8,242 nucleotides of DNA, from contig CAZQZC010000121.1 of assembly GCA_964597685.1 (NCBI GenBank), positions 1 through 8,242 on the forward strand. Reading direction: 5' to 3'. How positions within the stretch are numbered: position 1 is the first letter of the stretch; every line of letters begins with the position of its first letter. This document shows positions 1 through 5,777 of this stretch, piece by piece. The notes under the pieces were generated by a model. That model did not search any database and was not told where the DNA came from. It was given only the letters and a program-made list of their open reading frames with translations. The stretch comes from JBCBTJ01 sp964597685. GTDB taxonomy: Bacteria; Pseudomonadota; Alphaproteobacteria; Caulobacterales; Hyphomonadaceae. A program made the position numbers and the translations under genes.

Positions 1-247
1 GATCTGCGGCGTCTGCGCCGATTGCGGCGGCGGCGACCGCCTCGAGGGCTTGCGCCATCCACTCGTCGATCAGTGTGTCGATCAGCGCCTGTTTAGATGG
101 GAAGTGCCGATAGACCGCAGCATGGGTCAGGCCGAGCGCTTCGGCGACGGCCAGAACGGTCATGCGTTTAAAGCCGAGCGCGCTGATCTGGTGGCGGGCT
201 TCGTCCAAAATGCGTTGTCGCGTATTGCCAGATGTTTCATGTTTCAT
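1..247 (-). CDS. TetR-family transcriptional regulator (partial, N-terminal 82 residues)
   Basis: The minus strand reads an uninterrupted N-terminal TetR DNA-binding domain that runs off the left edge, so the ligand-binding domain is not seen. The helix-turn-helix is typical: a segment starting RQRILDEARHQISALGFKR leads into MTVLAVAEALGLTHAAVYRHF and then SKQALIDTLIDEW. The AAVYRHFPSK recognition-helix signature is nearly diagnostic for the family. The ATG at 245-247 is the first in-frame start; no Shine-Dalgarno sequence is visible, so the mRNA may be leaderless or have a weak site. The gene is divergent from the SDR gene, with 38 nt between start codons, the usual layout for a local repressor controlling its neighbour and itself. 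The ligand is unknown; the SDR context suggests a small organic molecule (inference). Confidence 0.93.
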   Translation of the reverse strand, partial: MKHETSGNTRQRILDEARHQISALGFKRMTVLAVAEALGLTHAAVYRHFPSKQALIDTLIDEWMAQALEAVAAAAIGADAAD

Positions 248-264
248 ATTATGTAACTTGTAAC
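225..264 (+). promoter_or_regulatory. Putative SDR promoter with TetR operator-like direct repeat
   Basis: A sigma70-like promoter can be read on the plus strand: TTGCCA (225-230), 16-nt spacer, TATTAT (247-252). This would start transcription near 259, about 27 nt before the SDR ATG. Overlapping the -10 end and the start site is TGTAAC-T-TGTAAC (252-257 and 259-264), a direct repeat with 7-bp period. Its place between divergent tetR and SDR genes fits an operator. The -35 lies inside the tetR coding region. Promoter and operator assignments are inference from position and sequence. Confidence 0.4.
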
Positions 265-285
265 ACGCTTAGAAGATCTACCGCC

Positions 286-1215
286 ATGACTGATTTTCTG
301 CACCGATCGGCCACGCCGCCGAAGGCGAAATGGCGTCGGATCATGGCCTGTATGGTTGGCCAAACGTCAAGAACGCCGCGATGTCCCGACGCGCCGCGTC
401 TCGATGGCGCGCGTGCGCTTGTCACCGGCGGGTCGCGTGGAATTGGCCGGGCGACAGCTGAAGGTTTGGCAGTGCGTGGCGCCGACATCGTGATTGCAGC
501 GCGAGGGGCTGACACAGCCGATGTCGCCGCCGAAATCGCACACGCGACCGGCGCGACCGTTACTCACTGGCCGCTCGACCTGTCAGACCTCGGCGCTGTG
601 CAGGCCGCCTTAGACCACTTTACCGAGGACAACGAAGGGCGCGCTTTAGACATCGTCGTCGCCAATGCGGGCGTCTCGCCCGGTCGACGCTCAGTGTCGG
701 CGCAAGGTCATGAGCGCGCGTTCGCCGTCAATGTTCTCGGCCACCATGCCTTGCTCCGCGGCTTGATGGCGCGGGGGCTCATGGCGTCGAATGCGCGGAT
801 CGTTGGCGTCGTTGGCGATATTTACTGCTTGGCCGACGATTGCACGCCGGATTTCCAGTATCGCGGTGGAGGCATGGCCGCCTATTGCCGTTCGAAGCTC
901 GGCAATCTTTGGCAATACAGCGAGCTTGCGAGACGCCACCCTGGCCTTGCCGTGGCCATGGTGCATCCGGGCGTGGTCGCGACCGAGCTTGAGGGCCGGC
1001 TGACCGGGCCGACCGGGGCCGTTAAACGGGGAATGCTCTTACCCGCAAAACTCGGCGCGCAAACAAGCCTGGTTTGTGCGACCCAGCCTGGCGTCCAATC
1101 GGGCGGCTACGACCATAATGTGCACGGGCGAGTTCTTCTGAGGGAACAGGACCCTGCGGCGGATAAGGCGCGGGCCGCCCGGTTCTGGGACTTGCTCGAC
1201 TCTCTGGCGGCGTGA
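286..1215 (+). CDS. Short-chain dehydrogenase/reductase (SDR) family protein
   Basis: The protein has 309 residues and a Rossmann fold of the SDR family, probably an NAD(P)-dependent oxidoreductase of the retinol dehydrogenase/protochlorophyllide reductase-like branch. Visible motifs are the dinucleotide-binding TGGSRGIG (residues 47-54), NAG (127-129), Asn149 in FAVNVLG, the YxxxK pair in AYCRSKLGN (Tyr200, Lys204), and HPGVVAT (227-233). The segment that normally carries the catalytic Ser reads RIVGVVGDIY (171-180), with no Ser or Thr, so activity may be altered. The ATG at 286 was preferred because a 40-residue lead before the fold is common in this subgroup and it leaves room for the promoter; an earlier in-frame ATG at 232 would overlap tetR. 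Later ATGs at 343 and 352 are possible. A weak AGAAG lies upstream. It is probably controlled by the divergent TetR protein. Substrate is unknown. Confidence 0.9.
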   Translation: MTDFLHRSATPPKAKWRRIMACMVGQTSRTPRCPDAPRLDGARALVTGGSRGIGRATAEGLAVRGADIVIAARGADTADVAAEIAHATGATVTHWPLDLSDLGAVQAALDHFTEDNEGRALDIVVANAGVSPGRRSVSAQGHERAFAVNVLGHHALLRGLMARGLMASNARIVGVVGDIYCLADDCTPDFQYRGGGMAAYCRSKLGNLWQYSELARRHPGLAVAMVHPGVVATELEGRLTGPTGAVKRGMLLPAKLGAQTSLVCATQPGVQSGGYDHNVHGRVLLREQDPAADKARAARFWDLLDSLAA

Positions 1216-1224
1216 TGGCCTGCC

Positions 1225-1998
1225 CTACAGGCTTGCGTCGGCGAGTTTGCGCACTAGGAAGTCGTCGCGCACCAGGATTGGATTTTCCGGCAAGTACCCG
1301 GCAACGCGTTTCATCCAATCACGCAGGGGCGGGACGGAGGCGGCGCGCAGGTCGTCTTCCAAACCCGCCATGTAACCGAATATGATTTGGGGGAACACGG
1401 CGAGATCGGCCAGCGTCGGATGCGCCGCGCCGCCGAGGAACGGGCCGTCTCCAAGATGCCCGACAAGCTCCATGGCGATTCTGGCGGCCATCGCGTCAGC
1501 CGGTTCAGTGAGATCGACATGCTCCGCCATAGCCTTGATGAAGGGCGCGTTGGGGACGAAGTTCGGCCAATTGTGACGAACTTCTTCCGGCATCGGCGAT
1601 TGGCTCGAAACCAAGGCCGCCAGCCGCCAGAAGCGGAACTTATAGGCGAGCGTATCGGAGGGCTCCATGGCGGCCCGGAAAATCGCCGTCAAAAAGGTGT
1701 CGCTGACCCAGCGGTCGATATCTAGGATCGCAGCGCGGCGCTCTTCATCCGCCGGCAGGAGCGGGCGCTGGGGATACGTCTCATCAAGCCAAAGGCCAAT
1801 GGGCGTGGAGTCGCGTTTCCATTGGTCGCCGATCGCCAAGACGGGCACCTGAGTTCCGTCCGTGAAGCCAAGTGTGGCTTGCGGGGCCACTGGATTCACG
1901 GGAACGAAGTCAAACTCGATCTCTTTATAGTAGAGAAAGCAGGCGACCTTTCGGACGAACGGACTTGTGCAATACCCATAGAGCTTAACATCTGACAT
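1225..1998 (-). CDS. Glutathione S-transferase-like protein
   Basis: The 257-residue protein has the two-domain GST layout. The N-terminal thioredoxin-like domain covers roughly residues 4-80: LYGYCTSPFVRKVACFL at the first strand and helix (Cys10 and Ser12 are candidate active-site residues), the cis-proline in VPVL (51-54), and the DS pair (63-64) of the motif that binds the glutathione gamma-glutamyl group. The helical C-terminal domain carries HPTLADLAVFP (193-203), containing the conserved N-capping-box Asp. It is somewhat longer than the usual 200-230 residues because of an insertion around residues 130-160. It probably conjugates or reduces electrophiles in the cytoplasm, but some members are non-catalytic. 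A weak AGG lies 8 nt before the ATG. Its stop is 9 nt from that of the convergent SDR gene. Substrate is unknown. Confidence 0.88.
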   Translation of the reverse strand: MSDVKLYGYCTSPFVRKVACFLYYKEIEFDFVPVNPVAPQATLGFTDGTQVPVLAIGDQWKRDSTPIGLWLDETYPQRPLLPADEERRAAILDIDRWVSDTFLTAIFRAAMEPSDTLAYKFRFWRLAALVSSQSPMPEEVRHNWPNFVPNAPFIKAMAEHVDLTEPADAMAARIAMELVGHLGDGPFLGGAAHPTLADLAVFPQIIFGYMAGLEDDLRAASVPPLRDWMKRVAGYLPENPILVRDDFLVRKLADASL

Positions 1999-2030
1999 GG
2001 CAGCAACCTGCGTTTAAGGGCTTCTCGATT

Positions 2031-2045
2031 GCGTGTTTTCCACGC
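2031..2045. promoter_or_regulatory. Inverted repeat upstream of the GST gene
   Basis: GCGTG-TTTTC-CACGC is a perfect 5-bp dyad with a 5-nt spacer, 32-46 nt upstream of the GST start codon in the divergent intergenic region. The half-site centres are one helical turn apart, which suits a dimeric repressor or activator. No known regulator is assigned; a chance dyad is possible at this length. Confidence 0.25.
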
Positions 2046-2108
2046 TACAAAAACTCTAAGTTACCGGGCTGTAGGCGATCAGAGCATTGCAGCGAAGTCA
2101 CGATGTTG

Positions 2109-2121
2109 TAACGCAGCGTTA
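2109..2121. promoter_or_regulatory. Palindrome TAACGC-A-GCGTTA before the lipoprotein gene
   Basis: A 13-base perfect dyad with one central base sits directly upstream of a good Shine-Dalgarno sequence (GGGAGG, 2125-2130) and ends 14 nt before the GTG start. It could be an operator overlapping the early transcribed region, or in RNA a 5-bp stem with a CAG loop next to the ribosome-binding site. Assignment is inference. Confidence 0.3.
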
Positions 2122-2135
2122 AACGGGAGGGCCGC

Positions 2136-2612
2136 GTGTTGAAGGGCGTCTTAGGGTTGATTTTTCTTAGCGTCGCCGCAGCATGCGCGACGAGTTCGGC
2201 CGCCCCCGGTCAACACGGTCGGGCGAATGCGGAGCGTGCTGCTGGGGCCGGCGAGATACGCGCTGTTCTCAACGCCCAGCAATCGGCTTGGAATCGAGGC
2301 GATATCGATGGGTTTATGGAGGGATATTGGCGCTCTCCAGACCTCAGGTTCGCCTCAGCCGGCTCTGTGACGCGAGGGTGGATGGCGACGCTTGATCGCT
2401 ACAGGCGCGTCTATGCTGACCGCGCCGCCATGGGGCGGCTCGAATTTAGCGATCTCGAAGTCGACGTCGTCTCGGGCGACGCGGCAATCGTCCACGGTCG
2501 TTGGAAGCTCTATCGGGCGAACGACGAGCCGTCGGGCCTTTATACGCTGATTTTCCGGAGGATCGGAGGCGATTGGGTCATCGTGTCGGACACAACGACT
2601 TCCGCGGAGTAG
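2136..2612 (+). CDS. Putative lipoprotein with NTF2/SnoaL-like (DUF4440-type) domain
   Basis: The protein has 158 residues. The start is GTG at 2136, placed 5 nt after GGGAGG; TTG at 2139 is an alternative. Residues 1-16 form a hydrophobic signal segment ending AAAC, with Cys17 as the probable lipidated residue (lipobox A-A-A-C), so it is predicted to be exported and membrane-anchored. From about residue 40 to 155 the pattern fits the cone-shaped NTF2-like fold: a first helix with QQSAWNRGDIDGFMEGYW, then LRFASAGSVTRGW, YRRVYADRAAMG, LEFSDLEVDVVSGDAAIVHGRW and a final strand GGDWVIVSDTTTS. This fold includes enzymes and binding proteins, so no reaction can be assigned. It ends 4 nt before the VOC gene, and the two are almost certainly co-transcribed. 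Confidence 0.85.
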   Translation: MLKGVLGLIFLSVAAACATSSAAPGQHGRANAERAAGAGEIRAVLNAQQSAWNRGDIDGFMEGYWRSPDLRFASAGSVTRGWMATLDRYRRVYADRAAMGRLEFSDLEVDVVSGDAAIVHGRWKLYRANDEPSGLYTLIFRRIGGDWVIVSDTTTSAE

Positions 2613-2616
2613 ATAC

Positions 2617-3351
2617 ATGCGACTAAGGCAGCTTGTCATTGCGACGGGAGACTTCGAAGCAGGGGCGAAACTTCGCGACTTGCTCGGTCTTGGCGAACCG
2701 TACTGCGATCCAGGCGTCGCTGAGTTTGGCTTGGAAAACGAGGTGTTTGCGGTTGGAGATCAGTTTCTCGAAGTCATTTATCCCATATCTGACGCTGCGC
2801 CGGCGCGCCGATTTGTCGACCGAACGGAAGGCGGGGGCGGCTACATGGCGATTTTTCAGACCAACGACATTGCGGCCGTGCGGCGGAGAGCCACCGAAAA
2901 CAAGGTGAGACGGGTTTGGGAGGTCGATCTGGAGGACATTTCGGCCACCCACCTTCACCCAGCGGACATGGGCGCCGCGATCGTGTCCGTCGATGAACCG
3001 CGCCCGGCGGACAGCTGGCGTTGGGCGGGACCGGACTGGATCGAACGGCGTGGAGAGGGCCTGTGCGCGGGCTTAGCTGGGTTGGAGCTAACGGCGTCCG
3101 ATCCCGAGCGGCTCCTCAAGCGATGGGCGAACATCCTTGGATTGGCTCATGACGCCGCCGCATTGAGTATGCCTCTGACAGGTGGCGACGTCACTGTTTC
3201 CGAAGGTCTTGTCGATGGGATCTCGACCTTTGTGCTGTTCGCGGAAAATCCAGACGAAGTTCTTCAGCGCGCAGAGGCGGCTGGATTACCGTGTGAGTCA
3301 GGTGCGATCCAGTTCGGCGGGGTTCGCTTTTCCTTTCAAAGGCCTCTTTGA
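2617..3351 (+). CDS. VOC/glyoxalase-like domain protein
   Basis: The 244-residue protein shows two vicinal-oxygen-chelate halves. The first runs from RLRQLVIATGDFEAGAKLRD through the strand pair ending QFLEVIYP (residues 50-56, Glu52) and on to THLHPADMGAAIVSVDEP (111-128, His112/His114). The second starts near GLAGLELTASDPERLLKRW (152-170) and ends FGGVRFSFQRP. Members of this superfamily bind a divalent metal in the barrel. Here the first strand has Gln5 where many VOC enzymes have the first metal-ligand His, so metal binding is uncertain. GGAG (2606-2609) lies 7 nt before the ATG, inside the end of the lipoprotein gene, which indicates translational linkage. The substrate is unknown and a binding rather than enzymatic role is possible. 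Confidence 0.8.
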   Translation: MRLRQLVIATGDFEAGAKLRDLLGLGEPYCDPGVAEFGLENEVFAVGDQFLEVIYPISDAAPARRFVDRTEGGGGYMAIFQTNDIAAVRRRATENKVRRVWEVDLEDISATHLHPADMGAAIVSVDEPRPADSWRWAGPDWIERRGEGLCAGLAGLELTASDPERLLKRWANILGLAHDAAALSMPLTGGDVTVSEGLVDGISTFVLFAENPDEVLQRAEAAGLPCESGAIQFGGVRFSFQRPL

Positions 3352-3404
3352 GGAACCTTGTGGAGAAGAGTACAAGGCCTTACGCGCCATTGGGGGACGG
3401 ACGC

Positions 3405-3411
3405 GAAGGAG
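3405..3411 (+). promoter_or_regulatory. Ribosome-binding site fixing the channel start
   Basis: GAAGGAG lies 8 nt before the ATG at 3420. This strong site decides for 3420 rather than the in-frame TTG at 3348, which overlaps the VOC stop codon and would add 24 residues not typical of the family. Confidence 0.75.
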
Positions 3412-3419
3412 CCGGGGAC

Positions 3420-4319
3420 ATGACAGAAGCGACGACAACGCACGCCGGCCCGACTTCCCTGACGGCTGTCATAGAAAGCCGTTGGTTCACCCATTCCGTG
3501 ACAGGTCTGATTGTCTTGAATGCGGTCATCCTCGGCATATTGACCTACGAAAGCCGAATGCCGGCGGACGCGGCTGCGACGCTTCATCTGATCGACGCGG
3601 CGATCACGTGGATATTCGCCGCGGAGATCCTGACCAAGCTCGTCGCCTGTCGACTGAGCTTCTTTCGGTCAGGTTGGAATTGGTTTGATTTCACGGTGGT
3701 CGGGATTTCCCTGATTCCGGGAGGGACGGCGTTCAGCGTCTTGCGCGCCTTGAGAGTGCTCCGCGTCCTGCGTCTTCTGCACGTTGTGCCGATGATGAAG
3801 CGGATCACCGAGGCGCTGATCAGCGCGCTGCCAGGCATGGGCGCGATTCTCGCAGTGCTCGGCCTCATCACCTATGTCGGCTCGGTTATGGCGACCAATC
3901 TGTACGGTCAGACCGATAACGAGGACGTCGCAAAATTGTTCGGCGACCTGCCGTCCTCCGCATTTACGCTCTTCCAGGTGATGACCATGGACGGCTGGCG
4001 CAATGAAGTCGTGCAGCTCGTGATGGACGATGGGCATCCAGGAGCCTGGGTCTTTTTCCTTATCTTTATCTTCTTGGCGAGCTTCGCGGTTCTGAATTTG
4101 TTCATCGCGCTCATCGTGGAGGCCCTGCAGGCTGCGCAGGAGGCCGCCCAGGAAGAATCGATCGAGAAGCTGGAGGAAGAGGTCGAAGAGGCCCATGTCG
4201 AGCGGGCGAAGATCATCGGCCTCTTGCATGACTTACGGGCCGAAATGGCGGAGATGCGTGTGGCTCGAGGGCGCGTCGCCGACAATGACGCAATGCGGGA
4301 AAGCGACCCTGGGATTTGA
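3420..4319 (+). CDS. Voltage-gated cation channel, bacterial NaV (NaChBac) type
   Basis: The 299-residue protein has the one-domain six-helix layout that tetramerises in the inner membrane. Approximate helices are S1 24-43, S2 56-77 (with the FAAEIL charge-transfer region), S3 86-100 (WNWFDF), S4 105-123, S5 138-160, pore helix and filter 178-195, and S6 208-236. S4 carries four arginines at three-residue spacing (109, 112, 115, 118), which supports voltage sensing. The filter region FTLFQVMTMDGWRNEV resembles NaChBac and NavAb (TLESW) but has Asp191 and Gly192 in place of Glu-Ser and Arg194 just outside. The tail from about 238 to 282 is acidic, heptad-like and rich in Glu, as expected for the C-terminal four-helix bundle. 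Ion preference (Na+ or Ca2+) cannot be settled by reading. The 68-nt gap after the VOC gene leaves open whether they share a transcript. Confidence 0.93.
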   Translation: MTEATTTHAGPTSLTAVIESRWFTHSVTGLIVLNAVILGILTYESRMPADAAATLHLIDAAITWIFAAEILTKLVACRLSFFRSGWNWFDFTVVGISLIPGGTAFSVLRALRVLRVLRLLHVVPMMKRITEALISALPGMGAILAVLGLITYVGSVMATNLYGQTDNEDVAKLFGDLPSSAFTLFQVMTMDGWRNEVVQLVMDDGHPGAWVFFLIFIFLASFAVLNLFIALIVEALQAAQEAAQEESIEKLEEEVEEAHVERAKIIGLLHDLRAEMAEMRVARGRVADNDAMRESDPGI

Positions 4320-4333
4320 CGCCCAGGGTCGTT
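4302..4333. terminator. Hairpin at the channel stop codon, probable bidirectional terminator
   Basis: CGACCCTGGG (4304-4313) and CCCAGGGTCG (4322-4331) form a perfect 10-bp stem around an 8-nt loop, extendable by a G-U and an A-U pair. The TGA of the channel lies in the loop. The hairpin sits between two convergent genes and is followed only by short T-runs (TT on plus, CTTT on minus), so it is a weak intrinsic terminator in form, or an mRNA 3'-end stabiliser. Confidence 0.6.
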
Positions 4334-4353
4334 CCGAGCGGTTGAGCCTGCGC

Positions 4354-4863
4354 TTATGACGTGGGCAGCAGGACGCGATCGATAACGTGGATAACGCCGT
4401 TGGACGCGTCGACGTCGGCTGCAACGACGCTGGCGTTGTTCACGCGAACCTCGCCATTACGCCCGTCGATGGAGACGTCCCCGTTCAACGTCTCCGCGGT
4501 GATGGTTGCGCCGAGCAATTGGTCGGATGTGACTTTGGCGCCGGCGATGACATGGAGCTTCAAGATGTCGGCGAGTTGATGTTGGTTCTCCGGCTTCAGC
4601 AGCGTTTCCACTGTGCCGTCAGGCAATGCGGCGAAGGCTTCGTCGGTCGGTGCGAAAACTGTCAGCGGGCCATCGCCCTTCAACGCTTCGGCGAGGCCGG
4701 CAGCCTTGGCCGCAGCGATCAGCGTGTTGAAGGACCCTGCGGCGACTGCGGTGTCTACAATGTCAGCGCTTTTTTCCACACCTGACGTCGATGCATTGTG
4801 GTCGGCGAACGCCGGAGTGGAAACGGCGAGTGCGCCTGCGAGCGCGGCGGCGATGAATTTCAT
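4354..4863 (-). CDS. Secreted fasciclin (FAS1) domain protein
   Basis: The 169-residue protein begins with a Sec signal peptide (Lys2, hydrophobic 4-18, cleavage after AFA at residue 20). One FAS1 domain fills the rest: ADIVDTAVAAGSFNTLIAAAKAAGL, then the H1 box TVFAPTDEAF (68-77), the middle LKLHVIAGAKVTSDQLLG, and the H2 box NGVIHVIDRVLLP (155-167). FAS1 proteins act outside the cytoplasm in adhesion or ligand binding; bacterial single-domain forms are often stress- or surface-associated. A good AAGGGGAG lies 7 nt before the ATG. Upstream are a leader hairpin and an EcfG-like promoter, so expression is probably part of the general stress response (inference). The gene is convergent with the channel gene. 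Confidence 0.95.
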   Translation of the reverse strand: MKFIAAALAGALAVSTPAFADHNASTSGVEKSADIVDTAVAAGSFNTLIAAAKAAGLAEALKGDGPLTVFAPTDEAFAALPDGTVETLLKPENQHQLADILKLHVIAGAKVTSDQLLGATITAETLNGDVSIDGRNGEVRVNNASVVAADVDASNGVIHVIDRVLLPTS

Positions 4864-4887
4864 GAGGAGGCTCCCCTTGGGAAAACG

Positions 4888-4904
4888 GCCGAGACCATCT
4901 CGGC
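4888..4904 (-). promoter_or_regulatory. Perfect hairpin in the fasciclin 5' leader
   Basis: GCCGAGA and TCTCGGC form a perfect 7-bp stem with a 3-nt loop, starting 24 nt upstream of the fasciclin ATG and downstream of its predicted promoter. It would be in the mRNA leader, next to but not covering the Shine-Dalgarno. Possible roles are mRNA stabilisation or a repressor site. Confidence 0.4.
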
Positions 4905-4916
4905 AGCGCTATCGTA

Positions 4917-4942
4917 TACGAAATAGAATATAAAATGGTTCC
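4917..4942 (-). promoter_or_regulatory. EcfG-type general stress promoter for the fasciclin gene
   Basis: On the minus strand GGAAC (4942-4938) is followed by 17 nt and CGTA (4920-4917). The alphaproteobacterial general stress sigma factor EcfG recognises GGAAC-N16/17-CGTT, so only one position differs. The element ends 53 nt upstream of the fasciclin start codon, leaving room for the leader hairpin. The assignment rests on consensus match and position. Confidence 0.6.
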
Positions 4943-5024
4943 GCGCGTGACGAAGATTTAACCTTCGGGGAAATCTCGCCTGTCAGCCTCACAAGCGCCG
5001 CGATTGCTGCTAAAGACTTGCACT

Positions 5025-5729
5025 ATGACAATTTGGCAGAAGCTTTTGGCTGGCGGAAAGCGCCTATTCGAATTGGATGGCGATGCTCCGCCGGCGCCCG
5101 CGGATGCGGATTGCGCACCCGATCCCAACGATGTCGGGTTCACCGCTGCGGTTGTCGGTTTGGGCGCGAAGCTCGCCAAAGCCGACGGCGTGGTCACCGA
5201 TGACGAGATGCGCGTGTTTTCCCATGTCTTCCGAGCCGCGCCGGAAGACGCCGACGCCGTGCGGCGGGTTTTCAATCTCGCTCGGCAAACCGTCCGCGGC
5301 TACGAGGGTTATGCGCGACGCATTGCGAAACGCTACGCATCGCGACCCTGCCTTCTGGAAGGCGTCGTGGACGGACTGTTCCATATCGCCGGAGCCGACG
5401 GTGTGATCACCGACGATGAAATGTCGTTCTTGAGAAACGTCTCGGATGCGTTTGGCTTCACGGAGGACGATTTCCGCCGGATCAAAGCCAGTCATTTGGG
5501 GCCGGAGCCGGACGATCCCTACATCGTCCTCGGCGTTCCGCATGACGCGCCCTTTGTCGAAATCAGGTCGGCTTACAGAAAGCTCATGGCGCTGCATCAT
5601 CCCGATCGCGTGGTGGTTCAGGGAGCCCCGCGCGAGTTTGAGATCACCGCGCACGAAAAGGCGGCGAGCATCACGTCCGCCTATGCTCGGATTCGTGCGC
5701 AGCGCGGCCTGGTGGTGGCGGCAGATTGA
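5025..5729 (+). CDS. TerB and J-domain (DjlA-like) co-chaperone
   Basis: The 234-residue protein combines a TerB-like helical domain (about 37-155) and a C-terminal J domain (about 164-226). The TerB part has a repeated acidic motif, KADGVVTDDEM (52-62) and GADGVITDDEM (123-133), typical of the metal-binding TerB fold. The J domain reads DPYIVLGVPHDAPFVEIRSAYRKLMALHHPDR, with the HPD tripeptide (192-194) that stimulates DnaK ATPase. This order is that of DjlA. Unlike E. coli DjlA, the N-terminus (MTIWQKLLAGGKRLFELDGD) has no membrane-spanning segment, so the protein is predicted to be cytosolic. The ATG at 5025 is chosen over the TTG at 5004 because MTIW is the common start of DjlA homologues; no clear Shine-Dalgarno is seen. 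It is followed after 48 nt by a small membrane protein gene. Confidence 0.9.
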   Translation: MTIWQKLLAGGKRLFELDGDAPPAPADADCAPDPNDVGFTAAVVGLGAKLAKADGVVTDDEMRVFSHVFRAAPEDADAVRRVFNLARQTVRGYEGYARRIAKRYASRPCLLEGVVDGLFHIAGADGVITDDEMSFLRNVSDAFGFTEDDFRRIKASHLGPEPDDPYIVLGVPHDAPFVEIRSAYRKLMALHHPDRVVVQGAPREFEITAHEKAASITSAYARIRAQRGLVVAAD

Positions 5730-5747
5730 CGACCGGACCGACCGGAC
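5730..5747 (+). repeat. Two tandem copies of CGACCGGAC
   Basis: A 9-bp unit is repeated exactly twice directly after the stop codon of the J-domain gene. It is short and possibly accidental; no function is proposed. Confidence 0.5.
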
Positions 5748-5777
5748 CCATTCTTCTATCCAGACGAGGAGAGACAT

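Noticed and set aside
3336..3351. TCAAAG-GCCT-CTTTGA hairpin at the VOC stop codon as a terminator
   Set aside because: The stem is only 6 bp, AT-rich and has no following T-run; it may be chance, so I do not call a terminator between the VOC and channel genes.
3348..3419. TTG start for the channel overlapping the VOC stop codon
   Set aside because: The ATG at 3420 has a strong GAAGGAG at ideal spacing, and the added 24 residues do not resemble a channel N-terminus.
3669..4229. Long minus-strand reading frame (186 codons) opposite the channel
   Set aside because: It lies wholly within the channel gene on the other strand, has charged low-complexity composition and no ribosome-binding site; it is a shadow of GC-rich coding sequence.
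5064..5777. Long minus-strand reading frame (237 codons) opposite the J-domain gene
   Set aside because: The plus-strand protein has clear TerB and J domains; the opposite reading resembles no family and is explained by third-position GC bias.
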